Shown here: one piece after another, positions 8,122 to 19,411 of the stretch
Layout of the letters: each line of letters opens with the position of its first letter
Numbering within the stretch: position 1 is the first letter of the stretch
Origin: WHSW01 sp963821345
GTDB taxonomy: Bacteria; Actinomycetota; Thermoleophilia; Solirubrobacterales; 70-9
Assembly: GCA_963821345.1 (NCBI GenBank)
Contig: CAWGDM010000012.1
Coordinates: 310,001-374,000 of the forward strand
DNA length: 64,000 bases
Reading direction: 5' to 3'
The notes under the pieces: generated by a model
The model's input: the letters and a program-made list of their open reading frames with translations, nothing else
Told to the model about the DNA's origin: nothing
Database searches by the model: none
Made by a program: the position numbers and the translations under genes

Positions 8122-8525
8122 CCGCGCTCGCCACCGCCTGCGCACTGGCGGGGGTCGTCGACGCGAAGCCGACGCCGAAGCCGCCGCCGCCGAAGATCAC
8201 CCTGCTGACCGCGACCGAGCAGGGCGTCCTGCGCCGCAACCAGATCAAGATCGGGATCGAGGCCAAGCGGGCGAAGAAGGTCGAGGTGAGCGCCGAGTTC
8301 GTCGTCGACGGCTACCCCGAGGACTACCCGTTCCACCTCGGGCCCCTGCGGCTGGGCATCCGCGACGGCGACGCTACCGCGGTGTTCAAGCTCACCCCGC
8401 GCCAGCACGAGGTGCTCGACTTCGCCCGCCAGACCTGCCGCGGCGCCTCGCTGGCGATCACGGCCAAGACCGAGGAGCGACGGGCGTCGGCGCAGACGAG
8501 TCTGAAGGTCCCGGGCGGCTGCTGA
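8082..8525 (+). CDS. Secreted protein of unknown function, non-standard start
   Basis: The frame encodes a clean Sec signal peptide (MRGRWTLAGRAGLTALATAC, then ALAGVVDA) and a ~120-residue mature domain beginning with a proline/lysine stretch (KPTPKPPPPK) and containing two cysteines, one at the C-terminus. No ATG, GTG or TTG precedes the signal peptide in frame without running back through the GGDEF gene. The only position that gives a proper signal peptide is ATC at 8082-8084, inside the 3' end of the GGDEF gene. Either ATC is used or a base is wrong here. I do not recognise the domain. Confidence 0.6.
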   Translation: MRGRWTLAGRAGLTALATACALAGVVDAKPTPKPPPPKITLLTATEQGVLRRNQIKIGIEAKRAKKVEVSAEFVVDGYPEDYPFHLGPLRLGIRDGDATAVFKLTPRQHEVLDFARQTCRGASLAITAKTEERRASAQTSLKVPGGC

Positions 8526-8541
8526 GCGCTGAACGTGCGCC

Positions 8542-8572
8542 GACGGCGGCGGCCGTCACGGCCGCCGCCGTC
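8542..8572. terminator. Bidirectional terminator-like hairpin
   Basis: A perfect 15-bp inverted repeat (left arm GACGGCGGCGGCCGT) with a one-base centre lies between two convergent genes. On paper it folds to about 14 bp with a minimal loop. It lacks a long U tract, as is common in high-GC actinobacteria. Confidence 0.6.
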
Positions 8573-8597
8573 TCAAATGGCGCATGTTTGCGACGGC

Positions 8598-9167
8598 CTA
8601 CTGGTCGGCGCAGAGGATGACGACGCTGAAGTTGTCCGTCAGTCCGTTCTTATTCACGCGCGCGGTCCAGCCGTTGGTGGTCCCCGGGCTCGGGAAGCTC
8701 TCCAGCAGCGTGGTCGCGGCGTTGATGTTCGCCGGGCCGCCCGAAAGGAGCACGTCCCCCGGGTCGCACGACTTGCTGATCACCTGGGTGCCGTCGCCGA
8801 GCGTGGTGCCTGGGCCGACCGCGGACTCGGCCTTGTAGATCGAGCTCGACAGGAACGAGGCCGGGGCCTTGCCGCCAAGCTTCGCCGCGTCGGGGACCTG
8901 GGCCAGGGTCGACTCGTCGATGTCGAGGCCGGTCAGCGAGTCGTCGATCACATCGACCCCGGCGACGGCCTTGCCGTCCTTGAGGTCGATGCTCTTCAAC
9001 TTGTTGTCCTTGACCGTCTTCGAGTTGACGCTGTCGGCTGACAACGTCGCCGCCGCGGCCGTACCGCCGGCGAGGATCATGAACACGGAGAGCGTCGACA
9101 TGACGTTCGCGTAGCTGAAGCGACGCCGCTTCGGGCCCTCGGTGTCGGTGCGCTTGCTGCTGAACAT
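8598..9167 (-). CDS. Secreted Thermoleophilia-type protein of unknown function
   Basis: The 189-residue protein starts with a basic stretch (KRRRF) and then SYANVMSTLSVFMILAGGTA, a leader/transmembrane motif seen at the N-terminus of many secreted or surface proteins of Solirubrobacter-like bacteria. The mature part is rich in K/D/S, with repeated short strands (SVNSKTVKDNKLKSIDLKDG) reminiscent of a beta-helix or stalk. It ends in a compact domain with two cysteines (SKSCDPGD and VILCADQ) that could form a disulphide. A perfect AGGAGG lies 7 bases upstream of the ATG, so high expression is likely. It is monocistronic and its function is unknown. Confidence 0.8.
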   Translation of the reverse strand: MFSSKRTDTEGPKRRRFSYANVMSTLSVFMILAGGTAAAATLSADSVNSKTVKDNKLKSIDLKDGKAVAGVDVIDDSLTGLDIDESTLAQVPDAAKLGGKAPASFLSSSIYKAESAVGPGTTLGDGTQVISKSCDPGDVLLSGGPANINAATTLLESFPSPGTTNGWTARVNKNGLTDNFSVVILCADQ

Positions 9168-9293
9168 TTCTGTGCCTCCTGGTTGGGCGTTTTGGTTGAA
9201 CAGCGATGGTGCGCGCGCAAGGGCCCGCCCGGAAGGCACCCAAGGGATGGACTCGGCCACCCCCGATGACCGCGCCCGGCAGACTGTTGCGCC

Positions 9294-10733
9294 GTGAACC
9301 TGATCACCGACCTGCTCGAGGGGTTCCCGGCCTCGAAGCCGGCGCTGCTGGCGATCGACCGCGACGCCAACCGCCGGGTATGGCACTTCGGGGAGCTGAT
9401 CGCGATGTCGGCCGGCCTGTCCGGCGCGTTCGCGACCCGCGGGGTTGGTCGCGGCGACGTGGTGATGACCCTGGCCGGCAACCGGGTCGAATGGGTGCTC
9501 AGCATGCTCGCCTGCTGGCGCATGGGCGCGGTGGCGCTGCCCTGCAACACCCAGCTGCGGCGCAAGGACCTGGAGCTGCGCGCCTCGGTCGCCAACCCGG
9601 TGCTGTGCGTGGGCGACGAGGAGCTGCTCGGCGAGCTCCCGGCGGACATCGAGGCGATGACCCTGGCCGAGGTGGCCCGGGCGCTGGACGAGGACCTGCC
9701 CCAGCGGCCGCCGGTCGAGAAGGCCGACCTGAGCCCCTCCGAGCCGGCGCTGATCGTCTTCACCTCCGGGACGACGGGCGAGGCCCGCGCGGCGCTCCAC
9801 GCGCAGCGCTATCTGCCCGGCCAGCGCGCCCAGGCCGAACACTGGCTCGGGGCCCGGCGCGACGAGCTCGTCTGGTGCACCACCGCGACGGGCTGGTCGA
9901 AGTCGGCCCGCAACGTCTTCCTCGCCCCGTGGCTGTGCGGCGCGGCGGCGATGCTCGTCGAGGGTCGGTTCGAGCCCGGCGAGCGCCTCCAGCTGATCGA
10001 GCGCGAGCGGGTGAACGTCGTCTGCCAGGCGCCGACCGAGTACCGGGTGCTGGCGAAGCGGGCCGAGCTACGGCCGCTGCCCTCGGTGCGGCGGATGGTC
10101 TCCGCCGGCGAGCCGCTGAACCCGGAGGTGATCGACGCCTGGCGGGCGGCGACCGGGGTCGAGATCGCCGACGGCTACGGCCAGACCGAGACCGGCCACC
10201 TGGTCGGCAACCACGACGACGCCCCGATCCGGCCCGGCTCGATGGGCAAGCCGCTGCCGGGGGTGGAGCTGCGGGTCACCGACGGGGTGCTCGAGCTGCG
10301 GGCGGAGACGTGCCCGACCTTCTTCAGCCGTTACCTGGGCTCCGAGCCGTTCGCCGGCGAATGGTGGTCGACCGGCGACGTGGTCGCCGCCGACGAGGAC
10401 GGCTACCTGTGGTACGAGGGCCGCGACGACGACCTGATCCTCTCGGCCGGCTACCGGATCGGCCCGTTCGAGGTCGAGTCGGCACTGCTCACCCATCCGG
10501 CGGTCGCCGAGGCGGCAGCGGTCGCCGCCCCCGACCCCGAGCGCGGCGCGATCGTCCGGGCGGTCGTCGTCCTGCGCGACGGCGACGGCTCCGACGAGCT
10601 GGCGCGCGAGCTCCAGGAGCACGTCAAGGCGACGACCGCCCCCTACAAGTACCCGCGGATCGTCGAGTTCGCCGCGGCCCTGCCGAAGACGGCAAGCGGC
10701 AAGATCAAGCGCGCCGAGTTGCGCGCGGGCTGA
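9294..10733 (+). CDS. AMP-forming acyl-CoA synthetase (ANL family)
   Basis: A 479-residue adenylate-forming enzyme predicted to activate a carboxylic acid to acyl-AMP and then acyl-CoA. Motifs in order are the P-loop FTSGTTGEARAALH (the usual PKG is replaced by EARA), the aromatic/nucleotide motif DGYGQTETG, the hinge region YEGRDDDLILSAGYRIGP, and the A10 lysine in LPKTASGKIKRAEL. It is shorter than acetyl-CoA synthetases and resembles medium-chain or benzoate-type ligases. The GTG start at 9294 fits the family N-terminus. Its TGA overlaps the ATG of an MFS transporter (TGATG), so uptake of or resistance to its substrate by that transporter is plausible. Confidence 0.92.
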   Translation: MNLITDLLEGFPASKPALLAIDRDANRRVWHFGELIAMSAGLSGAFATRGVGRGDVVMTLAGNRVEWVLSMLACWRMGAVALPCNTQLRRKDLELRASVANPVLCVGDEELLGELPADIEAMTLAEVARALDEDLPQRPPVEKADLSPSEPALIVFTSGTTGEARAALHAQRYLPGQRAQAEHWLGARRDELVWCTTATGWSKSARNVFLAPWLCGAAAMLVEGRFEPGERLQLIERERVNVVCQAPTEYRVLAKRAELRPLPSVRRMVSAGEPLNPEVIDAWRAATGVEIADGYGQTETGHLVGNHDDAPIRPGSMGKPLPGVELRVTDGVLELRAETCPTFFSRYLGSEPFAGEWWSTGDVVAADEDGYLWYEGRDDDLILSAGYRIGPFEVESALLTHPAVAEAAAVAAPDPERGAIVRAVVVLRDGDGSDELARELQEHVKATTAPYKYPRIVEFAAALPKTASGKIKRAELRAG

Positions 10734-12040
10734 TGCCCACGCCGCGATCGATCCAGCGGACATATCTGACCCTGATCCTGGGCAACACGCTCGCCGCGTC
10801 GTTCATCTGGGGCATCAACACGATCTTTTTGCTCGACGCCGGGCTCTCCAATGCGGAGGCGTTCGCCGCGAACGCATTCTTCACCGCCGGGATGGTCCTG
10901 TTCGAGGTCCCGACCGGCGTCGTCGCCGACATGATCGGCCGCCGCGCCTCCTATCTGCTCGGCACCGTCACGCTGACGGTGTCGACGGTCCTCTACGTCG
11001 TGCTGTGGGAGGCCGAGGCGCCGTTTTGGGAATGGGCCGGCGCGTCGGTCCTGCTCGGGCTCGGGTTCACCTTCTTCTCCGGCGCGATCGAGGCCTGGCT
11101 GGTCGACGCGCTGCGCGCGACCGGCTTCACCGGCGAGCTCGACTCGGTCTTCGCGCGGGGTCAGATCGTCTCCGGGGTCGCGATGCTGACCGGCTCGGTC
11201 GCCGGCGGGCTGATCGCCCAGGCGACCAGCCTCGGGGTCCCGTTCCTCGTTCGGGCCGGGGTCCTGGTGATCATGTTCGGGGTCGCCTTCCGGCTCATGC
11301 ACGACGTCGGCTTCACCCCCGATCGCAGCCGGCGGGCGATCCCGGAGATGCGCAAGATCGCCGGCGACTCGATCGAGTACGGGTGGCGGGTGCCGGCGGT
11401 CAAGTGGCTGATGGTCACCGGGCTGTTCAGCGGCGGGGTCGGGATCTACGCCTTCTACGCCCTGCAGCCGTACCTGCTCGAGCTCTACGGCGACCCGACC
11501 GCGTACTCGATCGCCGGCCTGGTCGCGGCGATCGTCGCCGGCGCCCAGATCCTGGGCGGGATCGCGGCCCCGCGCGTGCGCGGGCTCTTCCACCGCCGGA
11601 CCTCGGCGCTGCTGCTGATGTCGGCGCTCGGAGTTCTAACTCTGGCGCTGATCGGCCTGGTCGAGAGCTTCGCCGCGGTGATCGTCCTGATCGTCGTCTG
11701 GGGGCTGCTGTTCGCAGCGGTGGCCCCGATCCGCCAGGCCTACATCAACGGCATGATCCCCTCCAAGCAGCGGGCGACGATCCTCTCCTTCGACTCGCTC
11801 GTCAACTCGGCGGGCGGGGTCTGGGCGCAGCCGGTGCTCGGTCGTGCCGCCGACGCCTGGGGGTACGCGTCCTCCTACCTGCTCAGCGCCGCGATCGCGG
11901 CGCTCGCGATCCCGTTCCTGTGGCTCTCGCGGCTGCAGCGGTCGCCTGCCGACACGAGGGTCGGCGTCACGCAGGCGGAGGCGGACCCGGTCACCGCTGC
12001 TCCCGTTCCCACCACGCCTCAGCCATCGCGATCCTGCTGA
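10733..12040 (+). CDS. MFS transporter
   Basis: The 435-residue protein has about 12 hydrophobic helices and the MFS loop 2-3 signature in the form GVVADMIGRRAS. The start ATG is nested in the stop of the acyl-CoA ligase gene (TGATG at 10731-10735), a strong coupling signal. Its hydrophilic C-terminal tail runs antiparallel into the 3' end of the M48 peptidase gene, with a 50-base convergent overlap. The family is secure, but the substrate and direction cannot be inferred beyond the link to the acyl-CoA ligase. Confidence 0.9.
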   Translation: MPTPRSIQRTYLTLILGNTLAASFIWGINTIFLLDAGLSNAEAFAANAFFTAGMVLFEVPTGVVADMIGRRASYLLGTVTLTVSTVLYVVLWEAEAPFWEWAGASVLLGLGFTFFSGAIEAWLVDALRATGFTGELDSVFARGQIVSGVAMLTGSVAGGLIAQATSLGVPFLVRAGVLVIMFGVAFRLMHDVGFTPDRSRRAIPEMRKIAGDSIEYGWRVPAVKWLMVTGLFSGGVGIYAFYALQPYLLELYGDPTAYSIAGLVAAIVAGAQILGGIAAPRVRGLFHRRTSALLLMSALGVLTLALIGLVESFAAVIVLIVVWGLLFAAVAPIRQAYINGMIPSKQRATILSFDSLVNSAGGVWAQPVLGRAADAWGYASSYLLSAAIAALAIPFLWLSRLQRSPADTRVGVTQAEADPVTAAPVPTTPQPSRSC

Positions 12041-13193
12041 GGGTGGTCGGGTGGTCGTCGAAGACCGCCGACCAGCCAGGCGGGTCCGGGTCGAGCAGGC
12101 TGCGGTTGGTCAGCCCCTGAAACAACCCGACCATGCTCGGCGAGTCGCGGGTCACCTCGAGCGCCCGCCAGTCGGCCTCGGCCTCGAGCCGGCGCGAGAA
12201 CGCCGACTGCAGCGGCGTGGTCACGAACAGCAGGGCGAAGACCACGAACACCGCCAGCGGGATCGCCGCCGGCTCGTAGATGCCGCCGCGGCTGCGGGTG
12301 ACGCGCTCGGCGACCAGCCCGATCGCCAACAACAGCAGCGCGGTGAACGCCAGCCCCTTCCAGACGTGGTGCTCGGCATGATGCGCGAACTCGTGCGCCA
12401 ACACCACTCGGACCTGCGAGTGGGGGAAGTTGTCGACCAACGTGTCCCACAGGACGACCCGCTTGGTCGGGCCGATCCCGACCGCCTCCGCGTTCGGCGC
12501 ATCGGTGAACTCGTGCACCCGCTGGACCCGCACATCGGTGTCCTCGACCCCCTCCGCCCGCGCGAGCGTGACCGCGGCCTGGGCGGTGGCGGGATCCGCC
12601 GGCTCCAGCTGCGGGATCAGGTACGGCTGGACGAGCGCGAATGCGAGCCCGACCGCGAGCAGCGCCGGGGCCGCCGCCAGCCACCAGCGGCGCCGCCAGA
12701 GTCCGGCCAGCGTCATCGCGATCAGCAGCGCCAGCGAAATGAACAGGAAGGCGCCTCCGACGGCGAGGAAGTGCTCGACCAGCCACTCGAGGTAGTCGAC
12801 CCTCGAGACGTCGTGGCGGCGCTCCCACCAGACCGCCGCGAGCTCGAACGGCAGCTGGGCGAGCCAGACCACGCCCAGGGCCAGCATCCCCAGCATCATC
12901 CCGGTGCCGATCCGCCCGGCCGCCGACTGGCGAACGAACCCGGGGCCCTTGACCGCGAACCAGCCCAGCGCGGCGAGCTGGGCGAGCCCGGCGAGCAGCG
13001 TGTCGATACGCAGGAAGCTCTCGTAGCTGGCTGCGCGCTCGAGCACCGTGCCACCGAAGTAGTAGTGAGGGTCGAGGTCGGGCCGCACCAGATCGCCGGG
13101 GACGCTGGTCCGCCAGAGGGCGACCATCGCGATCACCCAGGCGGCCGCGAGCGCCGCGGCGCCCGCGACGACCGCGATCCGGCGGCCGCTCAA
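11991..13193 (-). CDS. M48 family (Ste24-like) membrane zinc metallopeptidase
   Basis: The 400-residue protein has several transmembrane helices flanking a zinc site HEFAH (267-271, in VVLAHEFAHHAEHH). The downstream acidic ligand block is SRRLEAEADWRAL near residue 334. The architecture, with membrane segments before and after HExxH, matches CAAX prenyl protease 1/Ste24 rather than HtpX, and it probably cleaves membrane or mis-folded proteins. It is the last gene of an acs-DUF4389-M48 operon: its ATG overlaps the DUF4389 stop (13190-13193). Its 3' end overlaps the convergent MFS gene by 50 bases. Confidence 0.92.
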   Translation of the reverse strand: MSGRRIAVVAGAAALAAAWVIAMVALWRTSVPGDLVRPDLDPHYYFGGTVLERAASYESFLRIDTLLAGLAQLAALGWFAVKGPGFVRQSAAGRIGTGMMLGMLALGVVWLAQLPFELAAVWWERRHDVSRVDYLEWLVEHFLAVGGAFLFISLALLIAMTLAGLWRRRWWLAAAPALLAVGLAFALVQPYLIPQLEPADPATAQAAVTLARAEGVEDTDVRVQRVHEFTDAPNAEAVGIGPTKRVVLWDTLVDNFPHSQVRVVLAHEFAHHAEHHVWKGLAFTALLLLAIGLVAERVTRSRGGIYEPAAIPLAVFVVFALLFVTTPLQSAFSRRLEAEADWRALEVTRDSPSMVGLFQGLTNRSLLDPDPPGWSAVFDDHPTTLSRIAMAEAWWEREQR

Positions 13194-14430
13194 CTGGGGC
13201 CGGGCGGCAACGTCGGCGCTGGCGTCAGCTCCTGCGAGGGGCCGCTGAACGGGTAGCGGTCGGTGAGCAGCGCGGTGTATGCGGTGAGCTGGGCGGTGTA
13301 GCGCAGCGCAAACACCCCGAGCCGCTGCAGGCCCGCCGGCATCCGCCCCCGGATCAGGCCAACGAACCAGCCGAACAGGGCGACGACCGCGAGCGCGTTG
13401 GAGACCGCGGTCGAGATCAGCGCGGCCGGGAAGGCCAGGATCAGCCTAAAGCCGGTCTTCCAGCGGTTCTGGCGCTCGGGCCCGGCGATCGCGAGGTCGA
13501 CCGGGTAACTGCCCTCGCGCCCGGTGAACCCCGGAAACGGATTCGCGACCAGGTAGAGGTAGGCGGTCATGTGGGTCGCGTAGCGCACGTAGGCGGCAAG
13601 GAAGCGGTGCAGGGGCTCCGCCGGGACGCCGCGGAGCAGGGTGACGAACCACTGGGCGACGATTGCCAGCAGCGCCGGGACGCTCCAGAGCAGCAGCCAG
13701 ACCAGGTGCGGCAGCCAGAGCAGCAGCCGGAAGAGCACCGTCAGCCGCGAGCGCTCGAGGTCGTCGTCGGAGCGGATCCGGACGACGTGGTCGGGCGCCG
13801 GAGCCGGGTAGCGGACGGTGAGCGGGTCGCTGTCGGGATAGCGGTCGGTGACCAGCAGCACGTAGGCGGCGGTCTGGGCCGAGTAGCCGATCCCGTAGAC
13901 GATCAGGTCGCGCAGCCCCTGCGGCATCCGCCCGCGGGCGAGGATCGCGAACCAGGCCAGCAGCGCCCCGGCCGCGATCAGGCCGAGCGAGAAACGTGCC
14001 GAGTTGCCACCGAAGCTCAGCGAGCTGCCGCCGAACGCCGAGGCGAGCAGGATCGCCGGGAGCGCGAGGATGCCGCGAAAGCCGGTCTTCCAGCGGTTCT
14101 GGCGTCGCTGCTCGGTGATCTCGACGTCGACGGGGTAGCCGGGCTCGCCGGCGAACGGCGGCCAGGGGTTGGCAGCGAGGTTGATGTAGGCGTCGACCTG
14201 GGTGAAGTAGCGCACGTACCGGGTCACCAGGTCACCGCCAACGGTTCGCCCGCTGAAGACGATCGCGAACCAGTTGATCATCGCCATCAGCAGCGCGACC
14301 AGGCCCCAGACGCTGAGCACCAGCAGGTGCGGGATCGCGAGGAAGAAGCGGAAGAAGGTCGTCAGCCGGGAGCGCTCGAGGTCGTCGGTGACGACCAGCT
14401 CGTACGAGCCTGCGTCGTCCTCCGCACTCA

Positions 14431-14431
<1 letters not shown>
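13190..14431 (-). CDS. Membrane protein with tandem DUF4389 domains
   Basis: The 413-residue protein is an internal duplication. Each half begins DDLERSRLTxxFRxxLxxPH and carries two or three membrane helices, then a conserved AYxxLxANPxPxF...YPVD block and RQNRWKTGFR. Halves start at about residues 16 and 222. DUF4389 has no known biochemical function. The ATG overlaps the acs stop (ATGA at 14431), and its stop overlaps the M48 start, so the three genes form a tightly coupled operon. The two halves differ most in the loop before the ANP motif, which suggests an old duplication. Confidence 0.88.
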
Positions 14432-16413
<1,982 letters not shown>

Positions 16414-16466
16414 CGCTACTCCTTTCGCTCGCGGCTTCGGCAGACGGCACGCTATCTATTCGGGGG

Positions 16467-17651
16467 ATGTCGTTTTTGACCCAGCGCCTGGGCGAGCCGC
16501 GGACCGCGTTCGCCGGGATCTTCGTCGTCACCGGCCTCGGCCTGCTGGCGGTCGGCGCGACGCTGCCGGTCCTGCCCCGTTACGTCCGCGGGCCGCTCGA
16601 CGGCAGCGACTTCGACGTCGGCCTGGTGACGGGCGCCTTCGCGATCACCGGCCTCGCGTGCAGGCCGATCGCCGGCCGGCTGGCCGACCTGCACGGGCGC
16701 CGGGTGGTGGTGATCGCCGGGGCGGTCTCGACCTCGATCGCCGGCCTCCTGTATTTCGTGCCCGCGGGGATCCCGGGCCTGATCATCGCCCGCCTCTTCC
16801 TCGGCGCCGGCGAGGGCGCCGTCTACACGGCGGGCTCGGCCTGGGTCGTCGACATGACGCCCCCCGATCGCCGCGGGCGGATCATCGGCCTCTATGGGTT
16901 GGCGATCTGGGGCGGGCTGGCGCTCGGGCCGCCGATCGGCGAGCTGATCCTGCAGGCGACCAGCTTCGACGCGGTCTGGGCGTTCGCGGCCGCGGCACCG
17001 CTGGTCGGCGCGGCGCTGGCGCTGCGGATCCCCGAGAGCTTCGTCCCCCACGAAGGCGAGCAGGACGACCGGCGGCTGATCTCGCGCGAGGCGCTGCGGC
17101 CCGGCCTCGGCCTCAGCCTGGCGATCGTCGGCTACGCGACGATGGCGGCGTTCGTCGTCCTGCACCTCGACGAGCGCGGGATCGGTCACGGCGCGACCGT
17201 GTTCACCGCCTTCGCGGTCAGCGTCGTCGCCATGCGCGTGGTCGGCGGCGGCCTGCCCGATCGCTACGGCTCGATCCCCTGCGTGATCGGCGCCGGGCTC
17301 AGCGAGGCGATCGGCCTGGTCGTGATCGGCGGCGCCGAGTCGATGCCGGTGGCCGTGGTCGGCGCGATCGGCATGGGCTCCGGATTCGCGCTGCTGTTCC
17401 CGTCGCTGGCGCTGCTGGTCGTCAACCGGGTGCCCGAGGAGCGGCGCGGCGCGGCGATGGGCACCTTCACCGCCTTCTTCGACCTCGGGATGGGGGTCGG
17501 CAGCCCGATCGCCGGCGCCGCCGCGGCGCTCGGCGGCTACGAGGCCGCGTTCCTGTTCGCCGCCGCCTGCGCGCTGGCGACGATCGTCGTCGGGCTCTCG
17601 CTGCGCGGCGTCGCCGCGGCGATTCCGGCGCCCGCGTCGGCCGCGGGCTGA
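16467..17651 (+). CDS. MFS transporter
   Basis: This 394-residue protein has about 12 membrane helices and the MFS signature GRLADLHGRR between helices 2 and 3; a second copy (GGGLPDRYGS) appears after helix 8. The ATG at 16467 follows a G-rich stretch (CGGGGG) as a poor ribosome site and lies 53 bases from the divergent acs start, so the two genes share a promoter region. It resembles drug- or sugar-efflux type MFS proteins. The substrate is unknown; divergence from acs hints at a monocarboxylate but does not prove it. Confidence 0.9.
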   Translation: MSFLTQRLGEPRTAFAGIFVVTGLGLLAVGATLPVLPRYVRGPLDGSDFDVGLVTGAFAITGLACRPIAGRLADLHGRRVVVIAGAVSTSIAGLLYFVPAGIPGLIIARLFLGAGEGAVYTAGSAWVVDMTPPDRRGRIIGLYGLAIWGGLALGPPIGELILQATSFDAVWAFAAAAPLVGAALALRIPESFVPHEGEQDDRRLISREALRPGLGLSLAIVGYATMAAFVVLHLDERGIGHGATVFTAFAVSVVAMRVVGGGLPDRYGSIPCVIGAGLSEAIGLVVIGGAESMPVAVVGAIGMGSGFALLFPSLALLVVNRVPEERRGAAMGTFTAFFDLGMGVGSPIAGAAAALGGYEAAFLFAAACALATIVVGLSLRGVAAAIPAPASAAG

Positions 17652-17689
17652 GCCTCGAACTGCCGCCAAGCGCCGCGGGCGGGGCGCGG

Positions 17690-18478
17690 TTAGTCGACCA
17701 ACCGCCGGGTCATCCGCCGGACCGCGACCCGCCACATGACCAGGGCGAAGACGACCAGCGCTGCCAGCCGCAGCACGTCGACCGCCTCGAAGCCGAAGGC
17801 GGCGCCGCGGACCAGCTCGACCAGCTGGTAGAGCGGGTTGAACTGGGCGGCGATCTGAAAGCCCTCGGGCAGCTGGTTGATCGGAAAGAACGTCCCGGCG
17901 ACCAGGAACAGCGGGGTGATCACCAGCGTGGTCACGTAGTTGAACTGGTCGATCTTGGCGACCGTCGCCGCGGTCGCGATCCCGAACGAGGAGAAGCCGA
18001 TCGCGGTGACGAAGCCGAACAGCGGCACCAGCAGCATCCCCCAGGTCGGGTCGAGGCCGAAGGCGAACGAGACCAACAACGGGAAGCAGCCGTAGAAGCC
18101 GGCGCGCAGCGAGATCCACAGCGCCTCGGCGGTGACCAGCTCCTCGACGTCGACCGGCGCCGCGAGGATCGCGTCGTAGGTGCGCTGGAAGCGGTGCTTG
18201 ACGAAGGTCCCGAACATCGCCGGCAGCGCGCTGGCGAAGATCACTGCGGTCGCAACCATCCCGGTGCCGACGAACTCGACGTAGTCGAGGCCGTCGACGC
18301 TGGCGACGATCGTCGAGCCGAGCCCGAGGCCGAAGGCGAGCAGGTAGATCGTCGGCTCGAGCAGGCTCGAGAACGTGGTCGCCTTCCAGAAGGTGCGGAA
18401 GTTGGCGACCTCGCGGCTCATCACCCCGCCGATCGCCGCCGGCTCCAGCCGCCTCGTCCCGACCGGCGGCGGACTCAC
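17690..18478 (-). CDS. ABC-2 type transporter permease
   Basis: The 262-residue protein has six hydrophobic helices typical of ABC-2 permeases. The block FQRTYDAILAAPVDVEELV resembles NodJ/DrrB-type exporters. The GTG start at 18478 overlaps the TGA of the ATPase gene (GTGA), so one ATPase and one permease are co-translated, which fits a homodimeric exporter. Export of a lipid, polysaccharide or drug is typical of the family. The gene converges on the MFS gene with a 38-base gap. Confidence 0.92.
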   Translation of the reverse strand: MSPPPVGTRRLEPAAIGGVMSREVANFRTFWKATTFSSLLEPTIYLLAFGLGLGSTIVASVDGLDYVEFVGTGMVATAVIFASALPAMFGTFVKHRFQRTYDAILAAPVDVEELVTAEALWISLRAGFYGCFPLLVSFAFGLDPTWGMLLVPLFGFVTAIGFSSFGIATAATVAKIDQFNYVTTLVITPLFLVAGTFFPINQLPEGFQIAAQFNPLYQLVELVRGAAFGFEAVDVLRLAALVVFALVMWRVAVRRMTRRLVD

Positions 18479-19374
18479 TCCGCCTCCTCGCCGGTCAGCA
18501 TCACGAAGACGTCCTCGAGCGAGGCCGCGCGGCGGATCGCGTCCTCGGGAACGGTGCCGTTGCGCGAACGCTCGGAGCCGACGATCGCGATCGCCGGACC
18601 CGCCGGGCGCACCGTCAGGCCCTCGGACTCGGCCAGCGCGCGGACGTCGGCGAGCCGGTCGGGCGGCCCGTAGACCTCGGCGGTCTCGCGGCCGGCGTAC
18701 CGGGTGATCAGCTCCGCGGGGACGCCCCGGGCGACGACCTTGCCGTGGGCCATGACCGCGACCTCGTCGGCGAGGCGCTCGGCCTCCTCGATGTAGTGGG
18801 TGGACATCAGGATCGAGGCGCCGCGGGTCCGCAGCCCGTCGATCAGCGACCACATCTGGGTGCGGATCTGTGGGTCGAGGCCGACCGTGGGCTCGTCGAG
18901 CAGCACCAGGCGCGGGTCGTGGACCAGTCCGCGGGCGAGCAGCAGCCGCCGTCGCATCCCGCCCGAGAGCTCGTCGACGGCGTCGAGGCGACGCTCGCGC
19001 AGGCGCGCCAGGTCGAGCGCCCGGTCGACGGCGGCGTGCACGTCGGCGACCCGGTACAGCCGCGCGAAAACCGCCAGGTTGTCCTCGACGGTGACGTCGA
19101 CGTCGAGGTTGTCGAGCTGCGGGACGACGCCCATCTCGGCGCGCGCCGCCTTCGCCTCTGCCGGTAGGTCGTAGTCGAGCACTCTGATCGAGCCCGAGTC
19201 GGCGATCGCCTGGCCGGTCAGCAGCCGCATCGTCGTCGACTTGCCGGCCCCGTTCGGGCCCAGTAGGCCCAGGCAGATGCCGGCCGGCACGTCGAGGTCG
19301 AGCCCGTCGACCGCGGTGATCGACCCGAACGTCTTGACGACCTCGCGGAGTTGGATTGCCTGGAGCTCGCTCAT
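18475..19374 (-). CDS. ABC transporter ATP-binding protein (NodI/DrrA type)
   Basis: The 299-residue ATPase has Walker A GPNGAGKST, the Q-loop region GVVPQLDNLD, signature LSGGMRRRL, Walker B RLVLLDEPTVGLDP and the H-loop histidine in MSTHYIEEAERLAD. The PQLDNLDVDVTVEDNL segment is characteristic of the NodI/DrrA group. A C-terminal ~80-residue extension probably stabilises the dimer. It is encoded just before its permease with a GTGA overlap. Confidence 0.95.
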   Translation of the reverse strand: MSELQAIQLREVVKTFGSITAVDGLDLDVPAGICLGLLGPNGAGKSTTMRLLTGQAIADSGSIRVLDYDLPAEAKAARAEMGVVPQLDNLDVDVTVEDNLAVFARLYRVADVHAAVDRALDLARLRERRLDAVDELSGGMRRRLLLARGLVHDPRLVLLDEPTVGLDPQIRTQMWSLIDGLRTRGASILMSTHYIEEAERLADEVAVMAHGKVVARGVPAELITRYAGRETAEVYGPPDRLADVRALAESEGLTVRPAGPAIAIVGSERSRNGTVPEDAIRRAASLEDVFVMLTGEEAE

Positions 19375-19411
19375 CGGCTTCGTGAGGGTAGACCGGGGGC
19401 GAGCGCCCGGC

